Assembly (NCBI GenBank): GCA_029977865.1
Contig: JAPOKA010000002.1
Location: forward strand, 41,638 to 105,637
Direction of reading: 5' to 3'
From: a bacterium
Lineage (GTDB): Bacteria; Planctomycetota; Phycisphaerae; Phycisphaerales; SM1A02
Length of the DNA: 64,000 nucleotides
The position numbers and the translations under genes are program-made. Under the pieces are notes generated by a model. The model ran no database searches. It was not told the origin of the DNA and saw only the letters and a program-made list of their open reading frames with translations. This document shows, one piece after another, positions 16,686 through 24,918 of this stretch. Within the stretch, counting starts at the first letter, position 1; the number at the start of each line of letters is the position of its first letter.

Positions 16686-17801
16686 ATGAGCGATCGAGCC
16701 CCGCGGCCCGGCTTCACCGCCGACGGCCGATTCCGCAATCCTTCCAACCGCCTCGGACTCGACTATCGCCGCGAGGCTCAGGCGTTCGCGCCGCGTTCTC
16801 GTCCGATCTTCGACGCCCACCTGCACCTCGCAGGTCCCACCGCAGTGCGGATCTTCCAGGAGGCCGCGGCGCTCTACGGCGTCACTCGCTTCCTCTCCAT
16901 GACTCCGATCGAGCATGTGCCTGCGGTGCAGGAGGCGCTCGGCGACGCGGTCCGGTTCATCGCGGTGCCCAACTACTTTGGCAGCGATCGCCGCTTCGAG
17001 CACGGCCCGGGGTTTCTCGACGCGATCGAGCGATTCCATCGCCTCGGCAGCCGCGTGGTGAAGTTCTGGTCGGCGCCGCGCGGCCTCGACTACGGACGCG
17101 AGTCGGGCGACCCCGACCTTCTGCGGCTCGACAGCCCCAATCGAATCACGGCCATGGAACTCGCCGCGTCGCTGGACATGACCTTCATGGTGCATGTCGC
17201 CGATCCCGACACCTGGTTCTCGACCCGCTACGCCGATCCCGAGCTCTACGGCACCAAGGCTTCCCATTACGAGCCGCTTCGGCGCCTGCTCGACCGCTTC
17301 GAGGTGCCGTGGATCGCGGCCCATTGCGGCGGATGGCCGGAGGATCTGGACTTCCTCGATGCCCTGCTGCTCGACCATCCCAACGTGAGGCTCGACATCA
17401 GCGCGACCAAGTGGATGGTGCGCGAGCTCTCCAAGCATCCCCGCGAGCGCCTGCTCGAGTTCTTTCGGCGCTGGCGCGGGCGGTTGCTCTTCGGTTCAGA
17501 CATCGTGACCCACGAGGATCACCTCCGCAGCGGCGAGAAGACGGAGATGGGCGCCAAGGCCGACGACGCAGACTCGGCGTTCGATCTCTACGCGAGCCGC
17601 TACTGGGCCTACCGAACCATGCTCGAGACCGAGTGGCACGGCACCTCGCCGATCGCCGACCCCGATCTCGCGGCGGTCGATGCCGCACGCGATCCGCTCG
17701 ATGCGCCATCACTCAGGGGCTTCGCCCTGCCCGAGGAGATCCTCGACACCCTCTATCACGAGGCGGCGGCGCAGCTCTTCGCGGAACCGGTCGCGACCTG
17801 A
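16686..17801 (+). CDS. Amidohydrolase family protein (amidohydrolase_2-like)
   Basis: A 371-residue TIM-barrel metal hydrolase or decarboxylase. Metal-site motifs are FDAHLHLAG near residue 41, a strand ending VVKFWSAP that may supply a lysine, FMVHVADPD with His, IAAHCGGWPEDLD with His, and LLFGSDIVTHED with the catalytic Asp. Family members hydrolyse cyclic esters and amides or decarboxylate aromatic acids; the substrate is not clear here. Its last 46 nt overlap the end of the opposing gene at 17756. It lies 37 nt downstream of the flavin-reductase-like gene and may share its transcript. Confidence 0.85.
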   Translation: MSDRAPRPGFTADGRFRNPSNRLGLDYRREAQAFAPRSRPIFDAHLHLAGPTAVRIFQEAAALYGVTRFLSMTPIEHVPAVQEALGDAVRFIAVPNYFGSDRRFEHGPGFLDAIERFHRLGSRVVKFWSAPRGLDYGRESGDPDLLRLDSPNRITAMELAASLDMTFMVHVADPDTWFSTRYADPELYGTKASHYEPLRRLLDRFEVPWIAAHCGGWPEDLDFLDALLLDHPNVRLDISATKWMVRELSKHPRERLLEFFRRWRGRLLFGSDIVTHEDHLRSGEKTEMGAKADDADSAFDLYASRYWAYRTMLETEWHGTSPIADPDLAAVDAARDPLDAPSLRGFALPEEILDTLYHEAAAQLFAEPVAT

Positions 17802-18880
17802 GTCCGCCAGGCTCCCGCGAGGGTCGCGGCGAAGGCCGGCGAAGTCGCCGCTCGTGATGAAGCCAGCGGTGCCCCGGGCACGAGTTCTCCGCGGCGGATC
17901 GCCGCGAGAAGTCGCTCCGCAGCGGCGGGCGGCGGCTCTGCCGGCACCAGCGTGCCCATGCCTGACGCCGCCGAGGCGGTCCACGCCGGATCGTCGAGCA
18001 GGAACGTCGGCACCCCCGCCTCGGCCGCGATCCATGGCGCCAGCACCAGATCGGCAGGATCGCGACGAGGTCCGCCCACCACCATCAGGGCATCGAGCGC
18101 GCCGATCCAATGATGAAGCTCCCTCGCAAGTGGACGCGGCCGGACCGCCCAGCCCACTCCGGTCTCGTCGACGAGCGTCGAGACGCCTTCGACCAGGATC
18201 TCGCGAGGATCGACCACGACTCGTTCGACCGCGTGGCTGTGCACCGCCAACGCGGCGATGTTGAATCCGTCGCGCCGCGCCGAACGGCCCTCGACGCTGC
18301 TCGGACCGGCGACCACGAGTCCCATCACCACGCCGGTGGTCGAGGCATCGATCGCCGAACGCAGCAAGGGACGTCGGAGGCGGGACTTCTCGATCGCGGC
18401 ACGGGTTGCCGCCCCCGCCGCGGTCGGCATGCGACGGATGGGCTCGAGCGGCCACGACCCCTCCGCACCCATCGAGTCGATCCACGAACTCCAACCTGCG
18501 CACTCGAATCCTCCCTCGCGCCGGCGATGGAGTCGCGCCCGTTCGAGTCCGCTCGGCCGCCGCTCCGGCACCAGCACTCGCGCCGCATCGGTCCAGCCCG
18601 AGTCCGCGACGGCGATCGCCGAGGCGATCGACCAGCAGATGACCGACGCGATCGGTGCCACCGCCGCAACCTCCGCGAGGCTGCGCCGCATGGCGCGACC
18701 GGTGGGATGCGCGAGCCGGTCGACTCGAGGCAGCCCCGAGCCGCCGCCGGTCCCGATCAGGATCTCCACGTGGCCGTACTCCGCGAGCGAGTCGGCGGCA
18801 TCCCGCACCAACAGGCTGCGGAGCGAGGCGAATTCCACCTGCTCATCGAGCACATGGATCACCAGCGGCGGTGAACTCAT
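17756..18880 (-). CDS. Glycosyltransferase-like (GT-B-related) protein, function unknown
   Basis: A 374-residue protein with two alpha/beta halves. The C-terminal half (GALDALMVVGG, APWIAAEAGVPTFLLDD, SGMGTLVPAEP, then a helix) follows the donor-site pattern of GT-B glycosyltransferases. It lacks the usual E-x7-E donor motif, so activity is doubtful. The N-terminal half begins VIHVLDEQVEFASLRSLL. It is the last gene of a four-gene minus-strand operon. Its ATG overlaps the previous TGA as ATGA. The 3' end overlaps the amidohydrolase gene. Assignment rests on fold resemblance only. Confidence 0.6.
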   Translation of the reverse strand: MSSPPLVIHVLDEQVEFASLRSLLVRDAADSLAEYGHVEILIGTGGGSGLPRVDRLAHPTGRAMRRSLAEVAAVAPIASVICWSIASAIAVADSGWTDAARVLVPERRPSGLERARLHRRREGGFECAGWSSWIDSMGAEGSWPLEPIRRMPTAAGAATRAAIEKSRLRRPLLRSAIDASTTGVVMGLVVAGPSSVEGRSARRDGFNIAALAVHSHAVERVVVDPREILVEGVSTLVDETGVGWAVRPRPLARELHHWIGALDALMVVGGPRRDPADLVLAPWIAAEAGVPTFLLDDPAWTASAASGMGTLVPAEPPPAAAERLLAAIRRGELVPGAPLASSRAATSPAFAATLAGAWRTQVATGSAKSCAAAS

Positions 18881-19566
18881 CGCGGTTGCAGATTCTCGCC
18901 GAGATCGACGCGGTCGTGCTCGTAGAAGACGCGGGAGATCTGCCGGCCGAGGCGATCGGCGAGCTGGTCCTCGACCGCCCGACGCGTGCTCGGCGTTCGC
19001 AAGGCATCGGTGGGAATCTCGCGCAACTGCGCCCGCACCTCGCGACCGTCCTCCTCCTCCATGCTCGGGAAGACCCGCACCCGGCTCTCGATGTCGAGCA
19101 CCCTTACGAATGCCGCGGAGGTGGGACGCGGCGATCCCTCCCCGTCGATCAGGCTGAACTCGCTGATCTCCACGTAGATCAGCTGATCGGCCTTCACGCC
19201 CGTGGCCACCTGCCCCATGGTGAGTCGCTTGCCGTCGCGTTCATTGGAGCGGACGTAGGCGATGACGTCGCGGGTGTTGACGATCTCCGGGACGGTCTTC
19301 TCGGAAAGCAGGCGATCCGCGATCGCCTCGCCGATGTCGACCCGCAGCGCCATCCGTGGCAGGATGTTCTGCCGGTCGTCGACGAGGATCGCGGTCCGCA
19401 CCGGCTTCAGGACGAACTCCGCATCGATGGTGCCCGGGCCTTCGATGGCATAGGCGATCGGCGCCACGATGTTGCAGCTGCCGAGCACGGCGAAGAGGGG
19501 CAACACCACCGCGACCACGATCAGTCGTCGGGGTACTTGTCCTCGATGTGGTCGAAGAAGAGCCAC
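18877..19566 (-). CDS. Predicted lipoprotein (second of two tandem paralogues)
   Basis: A 229-residue lipoprotein. RR before a hydrophobic run and the lipobox LGSC near residue 31 predict lipidation. The rest is periplasmic. A segment beginning TAILVDDRQNILPR and ending QLIYVEISEFSL matches the layout of the upstream neighbour's HTVAVVVQSDPSM to RVVLVDVYEYRL, so the two look like diverged duplicates. The start at GTG 19566 overlaps the upstream gene by 46 nt. It is supported by AGGAGG just upstream and gives the basic n-region. A GTG at 19518, 2 nt after the upstream stop, is possible but would lack that region. Confidence 0.68.
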   Translation of the reverse strand: MALLRPHRGQVPRRLIVVAVVLPLFAVLGSCNIVAPIAYAIEGPGTIDAEFVLKPVRTAILVDDRQNILPRMALRVDIGEAIADRLLSEKTVPEIVNTRDVIAYVRSNERDGKRLTMGQVATGVKADQLIYVEISEFSLIDGEGSPRPTSAAFVRVLDIESRVRVFPSMEEEDGREVRAQLREIPTDALRTPSTRRAVEDQLADRLGRQISRVFYEHDRVDLGENLQPR

Positions 19567-20189
19567 GAGGCCTCCTGAAGGAACTTGGTGAGCAGACCGG
19601 TCTCGATCTGGCGGGCGTTGGCACTCTCGCGCGAGACGCCCTCAAGGTCGGGGAATCTCGAGGTGACCGAGAAGGTCGCCGCGAACTCGTCGGCGTCGAG
19701 GCTCTGAGCCTCGATGACCCCGATCGTCGCCGCACAGACGCCGTCCCAGACCCAGGTGTTCCCCGGCGGGTTGAGTCGGTACTCGTAGACGTCGACCAGC
19801 ACCACTCGCTCCACCCCCAGATCCGAGGCGATCTGGCCGTAGGGAAGCGACGACCAGTGCGGCGTCTGGTACTGCCACTGCAGCACCACCCGCGGATCGA
19901 GCAGCCGAACCCCGCCGACGTTTGAGGCGAGGCGGGCGGAGAGGTTGGCGGTCACATTCGCCGCCACCGTGGGAAACTCGTAGAGCATCGACGGATCGGA
20001 CTGCACCACCACCGCGACGGTGTGGTTGCGGAGGCCGTCGTACTCGGCCAACACCTCGATCTGCTTCGAACGCTCGAGTTGGGCCGACACCGCACCGGCG
20101 AGTCCGAAGATCTGGCATCCGGAGATGCCGCCGACGACGAGGGCGACCGCCCCGGCCAGCAGGACCCTCTTCCTGAGAATCGAGATCAC
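19521..20189 (-). CDS. Predicted lipoprotein (first of two tandem paralogues)
   Basis: A 222-residue lipoprotein beginning with a basic n-region (ISILRKRVLL) and a hydrophobic core ending in the lipobox ISGC near residue 24. The mature part has the shared paralogue domain described for 18877-19566, and a C-terminal helix LLTKFLQEASWLFFDHIEDKY. GTG start at 20189 overlaps the upstream TGA as GTGA, and GGAGG lies about 8 nt before it. No known family recognised. The domain pattern (strand, helix, strand ending LVDVYEYRL) recalls periplasmic nucleotide- or curli-type assembly lipoproteins only loosely. Confidence 0.72.
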   Translation of the reverse strand: MISILRKRVLLAGAVALVVGGISGCQIFGLAGAVSAQLERSKQIEVLAEYDGLRNHTVAVVVQSDPSMLYEFPTVAANVTANLSARLASNVGGVRLLDPRVVLQWQYQTPHWSSLPYGQIASDLGVERVVLVDVYEYRLNPPGNTWVWDGVCAATIGVIEAQSLDADEFAATFSVTSRFPDLEGVSRESANARQIETGLLTKFLQEASWLFFDHIEDKYPDD

Positions 20190-20689
20190 CACGCGGCACC
20201 TCCAAGCGGCAACACCTCGATCGCGGCGTCGAGGCGAACGCAAGCGATCTTGTAGACCCACGCCAGGATCACCACCACGATCAAGACCGTCCAGACCCGC
20301 GGCGACAGCGACGACCAGAGAACCTCCCACGACTTCGCACCCGTCGCAGCGGTGAACGCAGCCACCACCGCCACCATCGCCGCCGCCAACGCGAGGATCG
20401 CACCCGCCGGCTGAACCAGGAACGAGCCGAGCAGATCCCCTCGGGCCGCATGGGCAAAGGCGGTGGTCATGCCGCAACTCGGGCAGGGAATCCCCGCGGC
20501 GGCAACCCACCCGCAGGCAGGCAGCCCCAACTGCTCGTGCGTGCCAAGGCCCGCAGCCGCCGGCTCGAGCCACGCCGCCAACACCAAGGGCCCCGCAGCC
20601 GCGAGCGCCACCGCCGCGGCCACCATTCGCGGAGCCGCCGCGGTGGTCGCGGCGGGTCGAACGAGGTCGGGCTGGGCTTCGGCGTGCAT
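20186..20689 (-). CDS. DUF2752 membrane protein
   Basis: A 167-residue inner-membrane protein with about four hydrophobic segments. The DUF2752 signature GIPCPSCGMTTAFAHAARGD lies in the middle, with the two Cys of CPxCG followed by TxA and a short cytoplasmic loop. The function of this family is unknown. The start at MHAEAQPDL (20689) is chosen because the longer frame runs into the divergent promoter region. First gene of the minus-strand operon 20689-17756, divergent from the dipeptidase at 20769. Confidence 0.85.
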   Translation of the reverse strand: MHAEAQPDLVRPAATTAAAPRMVAAAVALAAAGPLVLAAWLEPAAAGLGTHEQLGLPACGWVAAAGIPCPSCGMTTAFAHAARGDLLGSFLVQPAGAILALAAAMVAVVAAFTAATGAKSWEVLWSSLSPRVWTVLIVVVILAWVYKIACVRLDAAIEVLPLGGAAW

Positions 20690-20768
20690 CTGAGCAGGGT
20701 ATGTTCGACCGCCACGGCGGGCAAAGACCGCCAGAACCACCCGACTCCGAGACGTCACGCGCGGCCTC

Positions 20769-21839
20769 ATGAACTCGACCTCCGCTCCCAACGCCCAACC
20801 AACGCATGACGCCACGGCGTTCTTCTCGAGCGATGCCGCCTGGTTCGACGCGCATCTCGACCTGGCCTACTTGGCCGAACTCGGCCGCGACCTCACGCGA
20901 CCGATCGGCGTCGGCGGCAGCCATTGCGCAACCCTGCCGGACCTTGCCGAAGCCCCGGTCGAGTGCTGCCTGGCCACCATCTTCTGCGAGCCGGGTCTCG
21001 ACGATCCGAGTCAACCGTGGGGCTATCGCGACTCGGACGATCGCGTCGCGGCCCGCCGCGCCGCAGTCCGCCAACTCGATCGCTATCTCGCCCTTGAGGC
21101 ATGCGGCGCAATCGAGGTGCTGCGCTGGCGCGAGGATCTCGACACGCCTGGCTCCGGTCGCATGCGCATCGCGATCCTGGTCGAAGGCGCCGATGGGATC
21201 GATGGCGGCGAGGATCTCGCCTGGTGGTTCGATCGCGGCGTGCGGGTGCTCGGGCTCGCGTGGGCGCGAGGCACGCGCGCGGCCGGAGGCAACGCGGCGC
21301 CGCGAGGGCTCTCTGGCGAAGGCCGCGACCTCGTCGCGGCGGCGGATGCGCTGGGAGTGTTGCACGACGCATCGCACCTCGCCGACGCCGCCTTCGCAGA
21401 CCTGCTTGCCCGAAGCGATCGACGGGTGATCGCAAGCCACTCCAACGCGCGATGGCTGATGGGATCGGGAGAGAACCAGCGACATCTCACCCGCGACCAG
21501 GTCGCCGAGATCGCGCGTCGCGAGGGCGCCGTAGGCCTCAACCTCTACGGTCGCTTCCTGGCTGAAGACCGCTCCGCCACGCTCGAGGACTGCCTGCGCC
21601 ACGTGGAGGCGATCGCCGAGATCGCCGGCCGCGAACGGGTGGGTCTCGGGTCCGATCTCGACGGGGGATTCGGGACCGCTGAACTTCCTGAAGGTCTCCG
21701 ACATCCCGCGCAGTTCCCAGCGCTTGACCACGGTCTCGCGGCGCGGGGCTGGAGCCATGAAGAGCGCCGCGGGTTTCGCTGCGGCAACTGGTTCAGGGTT
21801 CTTCGGGAGTCGCTTCCGCCGCGGCCGCCGCATCGTTGA
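20769..21839 (+). CDS. Membrane dipeptidase family protein (peptidase M19)
   Basis: A 356-residue TIM-barrel zinc peptidase of the renal dipeptidase family, which cleaves dipeptides including D-amino-acid types. Zinc-site motifs in order are FDAHLDLAYLA near residue 26, the glutamate strand ILVEGADGIDG near 137 (bridging Glu), LHDASHLAD, IASHSNARW and GSDLDGGFG near 300. No signal peptide, so it is probably cytoplasmic. The last 47 nt overlap the opposing gene at 21793. Substrate not predicted. Confidence 0.9.
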   Translation: MNSTSAPNAQPTHDATAFFSSDAAWFDAHLDLAYLAELGRDLTRPIGVGGSHCATLPDLAEAPVECCLATIFCEPGLDDPSQPWGYRDSDDRVAARRAAVRQLDRYLALEACGAIEVLRWREDLDTPGSGRMRIAILVEGADGIDGGEDLAWWFDRGVRVLGLAWARGTRAAGGNAAPRGLSGEGRDLVAAADALGVLHDASHLADAAFADLLARSDRRVIASHSNARWLMGSGENQRHLTRDQVAEIARREGAVGLNLYGRFLAEDRSATLEDCLRHVEAIAEIAGRERVGLGSDLDGGFGTAELPEGLRHPAQFPALDHGLAARGWSHEERRGFRCGNWFRVLRESLPPRPPHR

Positions 21840-23325
21840 TCGGCAGGCGAATCCACCCCTCGCGGCCCTCGAGCGCAACCTTGGCGACCAGATGCACCCG
21901 CACCCGACTGTGGGCAAGCGGCATCGCGGCACGAGGCCGATCGGTGATCAGATCGATGACAAGGTCGGCGGGGTCGTGCGACTCGACACCCGGGCAGGCC
22001 AGCCGCAGCAGGGTCGCGTGATCCGCGGCCCAGGCCGCCACCGCTTCCACTTCGAGCAGCCGCTCGATCGGCGCGATCAGGTGCAAGCGTCCATCGCCAT
22101 CGACCCCGAGTTCGACGATCGGGTGATGCGGGCACCCGACCGGAAGGGGCTTTAGCTCCGGGAACCGCGCCACCCACGGCGACGCGATCGCGGAGACCTC
22201 GGCTTCGCCTGAGTCTGACGCGACCGCCGATGGCGGCGCGACGAAGGGGTCCGCCGGACTCGGCGGCAACTTGGCGGCGGGGAACCCTGCCGCTTCCTGC
22301 CGCATCGGCGCATCGCCGTCTCGCGAGATGGCATCCCATGGGCCCGGTCGGCCCGCAACCAGTCCGTGCAGCGCGCTGCGATCGCCGCGGACGGTGGTGG
22401 TCTCCTCCGCGGCCTGCTCGGGCTCGGCGAGCGGCGGCGAAGTCGGCGGCGAAACCGTAGGCGGGGCTGGCGTGGTCGTGTCGTCCGCGGCTCGAGTCGG
22501 AGTCGCGGACTCGCCCGCTGGTTCGACGCGGCCACGCTGCTCGAGGCCGGTCGTCTCCCGTCGCGACGGCTCGATGACGCGGCCGGCGCGGGTGCCGCCT
22601 CGGAGCAGTTGCCCCAGAAGTGCAGGCACATCGGCGAAGGCGATCGTTCGCGGCGCGGGAAGCATGAACCGCAGCGTCGAGTCGAGCGGCTCCATCCGCG
22701 GCATCGCCACCGCGAGCGGCAACTCCATTCCGAGAAACGCCTCGGCGGTCCGGTTCAACTTGGTGAGCGCGTCGGCGACCTGCAGGTCGCCCGCTCCAAG
22801 CACACCCACCGAAATCGGCGGCAGCGCTCGTCCTTCGACCATCGCCTCCTCGGCGAGTCCCTTGAGGATGCGGTAGGCACCCACCACCGCCGCCTCATCG
22901 GCGCCGGTCAAGAGCAGCAGTCCACCTCTGCCTGCGCGAAGCACGTCGGCAGCGGCCGCGGAGGCTTCGGGGACCACGATCCAGCGCGACGCAGACTTGA
23001 CCGCCACCGCAAGCGCATCGTGCAGGTCGAGCGGCTCCTCGCCCGAGGCCGCGCGACTGCCGCGGAAGACCTCCACATGCACCTGACCCGCCACGAAACG
23101 AATGAGTCCGGTGGGACCATGATCACGGGCAAGCCGGTCGGTCAGCTGGGCGAGCCACAAGCCCGCCGAGACCGGCAGGTGTCCGGCGATCGCCACCGCG
23201 ATCTCGGGAATGCTGCCGTCGTGCTTCGCCATGCCGGGTCCGTCGCTCGGCTCCGAAGCGAACTCCGCCTCGGGGGTGAGGAAGAGGTCCGCGAGATCGT
23301 CGAAGGGGTCCCGTGGTCCGTCCAT
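21793..23325 (-). CDS. Probable MinD/FlhG-like pseudo-ATPase with long linker
   Basis: A 510-residue cytoplasmic protein with no recognised family. Residues about 35-245 run like a MinD/FlhG-type ATPase (AIAGHLPVSAGLWLAQLTDR, SRWIVVPEASAAAADVL, then AEAFLGMELPLAVAMPRM). The first segment stands where the P-loop should be but has no KGGxGKT, so nucleotide hydrolysis is unlikely. Residues about 255-385 are a Pro/Thr/Ala-rich linker, followed by a C-terminal domain of about 110 residues. It starts 2 nt after the ParA-fusion stop, so the two are surely coupled. The pseudo-ATPase reading is inference. Confidence 0.6.
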   Translation of the reverse strand: MDGPRDPFDDLADLFLTPEAEFASEPSDGPGMAKHDGSIPEIAVAIAGHLPVSAGLWLAQLTDRLARDHGPTGLIRFVAGQVHVEVFRGSRAASGEEPLDLHDALAVAVKSASRWIVVPEASAAAADVLRAGRGGLLLLTGADEAAVVGAYRILKGLAEEAMVEGRALPPISVGVLGAGDLQVADALTKLNRTAEAFLGMELPLAVAMPRMEPLDSTLRFMLPAPRTIAFADVPALLGQLLRGGTRAGRVIEPSRRETTGLEQRGRVEPAGESATPTRAADDTTTPAPPTVSPPTSPPLAEPEQAAEETTTVRGDRSALHGLVAGRPGPWDAISRDGDAPMRQEAAGFPAAKLPPSPADPFVAPPSAVASDSGEAEVSAIASPWVARFPELKPLPVGCPHHPIVELGVDGDGRLHLIAPIERLLEVEAVAAWAADHATLLRLACPGVESHDPADLVIDLITDRPRAAMPLAHSRVRVHLVAKVALEGREGWIRLPINDAAAAAEATPEEP

Positions 23326-23327
23326 GG

Positions 23328-24650
23328 TCAGCGTCCCGGCACCCGCAGGAAGTTGACGTCGCCATCGCGACCCTCGTGGCGATCGAGGTTGAAGGGATCG
23401 GTGGTCGGCTTGCCGTCGATGATGAGTCGGTACTGGTAGGCACCCGGCGGGATTGCCACCAGCAGCGAGAAGCAGCCGCTGCGCTCGTTCCGCTGCATGG
23501 GAAAGTCCTGTTCGCCATGACCGAAGAGCGCCCCGAAGTCGGCCCGCACCGACATGGTCTCGGCACCCGCTGCCGGCTGCGCGAAGCGAACCCCTTCCGC
23601 TTCGAAGCTCACACCCATGGGATGCCGGACCGGCGCTTCAAGGGTCGCGGCGGCGGTCGATTGGGAAGCAGCGTTTCCGTTTTCGGCGTCGCGATCGGAG
23701 CTCGCACGGCGCATGCGATCGATCAACTCGGCGACGCGGCTGCCGTGGCGGGGGCCTCCGCCGGGCTCCGTGGTGGCGGGCAGCGTCGCAGGAGGCTCGG
23801 TCGAGACCGCCGGCGCTCCGCCAAGCATGCTCGACACCGCGGCACGATCGATCTCGACGAGCGGACGCGGCGGCAGCGGACCATCCCGCAGCAGCCAGTC
23901 GGCGACGCGCACGAAGTCTGCAGCAGCCGAGCATCCCGGAGCGTGCTCGCGAACCGGCCGACCCAGGCCGACCGCTTCGCGCAGTTCATCGTGCTCGTGG
24001 ACGCAGGCGGGAACCAGCGCATCGCCGAAGCGATTGCGGAGTTCCTGCATCACGTCGCGGGCGACCTTGCGCGAGGTGTTGTGCAGCGTGGGCAGGAAGC
24101 GCACGGGAATCACTCGACCCACCCGCTCCGCCACCTTGCGAATGGTGCGCCACTGTTGTTCTGCGCCTTGCAGCGAGAAGAACCCGGTCTCGACCGGCAC
24201 CAGCGCCTCGTCGGCGGCGCGAAGCGCGTTGAAGGTGAGCAGTCCGATCTGTGGCGGGCAATCGATCAGGCAGAACTCGAACTGCTCGCGCAGACGGGTG
24301 AGGATCCGAAGCAGCCTGCGGTCGCGATCGGGAAGCGTCGCCATTGGCCCGGTCGGCGCTTCCGCCGCGGCAAGCCGCACCGTCGACGGAGCGAGGAAGA
24401 GATTCCTCGTGACCTCCCAGAGGATCGACGCGGGATCGAGTCCCTGGTCGAGGTCCTCGAACATCGCCTGCGAGATGTCGCGCTCGATGCGCTCGTGCGG
24501 GACGCCGAGCCCGGACGCGCAGTGCGACTGCGGGTCCATGTCGACGAGCAACGTGCGATGGCCGCGCGAGGCGAGTTCCGCGGCGAGGTTGATCGCGGTG
24601 GTGGTCTTGCCGCAGCCCCCCTTCTGATTGACGATGGCGATCGTTCGCAT
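23328..24650 (-). CDS. ParA-type ATPase fused to a C-terminal glycan-binding (CBM48/AMPK-like) domain
   Basis: A 440-residue two-domain protein. The N-terminal ParA ATPase has the deviant Walker A KGGCGKTTTAINLA at about 10-23, LVDMDPQSHCASGLG, and CLIDCPPQIGLLTFNAL. ParA proteins dimerise on DNA or membranes to place plasmids, chromosomes or large complexes. After a low-complexity linker (about 250-340) the last 90 residues form a small beta domain. There CFSLLVAIPPGAYQYRLIID and GKPTTDPFN match the carbohydrate-binding early-set domain found in glycogen enzymes and AMPK beta. I choose ATG 24650 over a GTG two codons upstream. No parB or parS-like site is adjacent. Confidence 0.85.
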   Translation of the reverse strand: MRTIAIVNQKGGCGKTTTAINLAAELASRGHRTLLVDMDPQSHCASGLGVPHERIERDISQAMFEDLDQGLDPASILWEVTRNLFLAPSTVRLAAAEAPTGPMATLPDRDRRLLRILTRLREQFEFCLIDCPPQIGLLTFNALRAADEALVPVETGFFSLQGAEQQWRTIRKVAERVGRVIPVRFLPTLHNTSRKVARDVMQELRNRFGDALVPACVHEHDELREAVGLGRPVREHAPGCSAAADFVRVADWLLRDGPLPPRPLVEIDRAAVSSMLGGAPAVSTEPPATLPATTEPGGGPRHGSRVAELIDRMRRASSDRDAENGNAASQSTAAATLEAPVRHPMGVSFEAEGVRFAQPAAGAETMSVRADFGALFGHGEQDFPMQRNERSGCFSLLVAIPPGAYQYRLIIDGKPTTDPFNLDRHEGRDGDVNFLRVPGR

Positions 24651-24706
24651 GGGCACCCAACCCGCTCGAGGCTCTTGCGAGGACGCCCGCCGCCCTCGAC
24701 CGCCGG

Positions 24707-24880
24707 TTATCGGGTTCGTCCGAGAACGATCTCCAAGAGTTCGTGGAGAACGCGGGCCGGACCCACCCGAAACGCCGGTCCCTCCTCCGGTCCGACACCG
24801 CCGAGTCGGGCCGCGATGCGAGCCACCGGGACGACCGACTCGGGCCTCGGGCAGACCCCGGGCATGGACCAGTCCCCCAT
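24707..24880 (-). CDS. Possible small protein between aroB and the ParA fusion
   Basis: A 57-residue open frame in the 268-nt gap between two minus-strand genes. It ends in an amphipathic stretch VGPARVLHELLEIVLGRTR. Starts at ATG 24880 or ATG 24865 are possible; the second has GGGGGA about 9 nt upstream. The fit into the operon gap is its main support. No homology recognised, so it may not be real. Confidence 0.3.
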   Translation of the reverse strand: MGDWSMPGVCPRPESVVPVARIAARLGGVGPEEGPAFRVGPARVLHELLEIVLGRTR

Positions 24881-24918
24881 GCGTGCGTCCGTTCGCTCCA
24901 ATCCCGCCGGTCCCGGCC

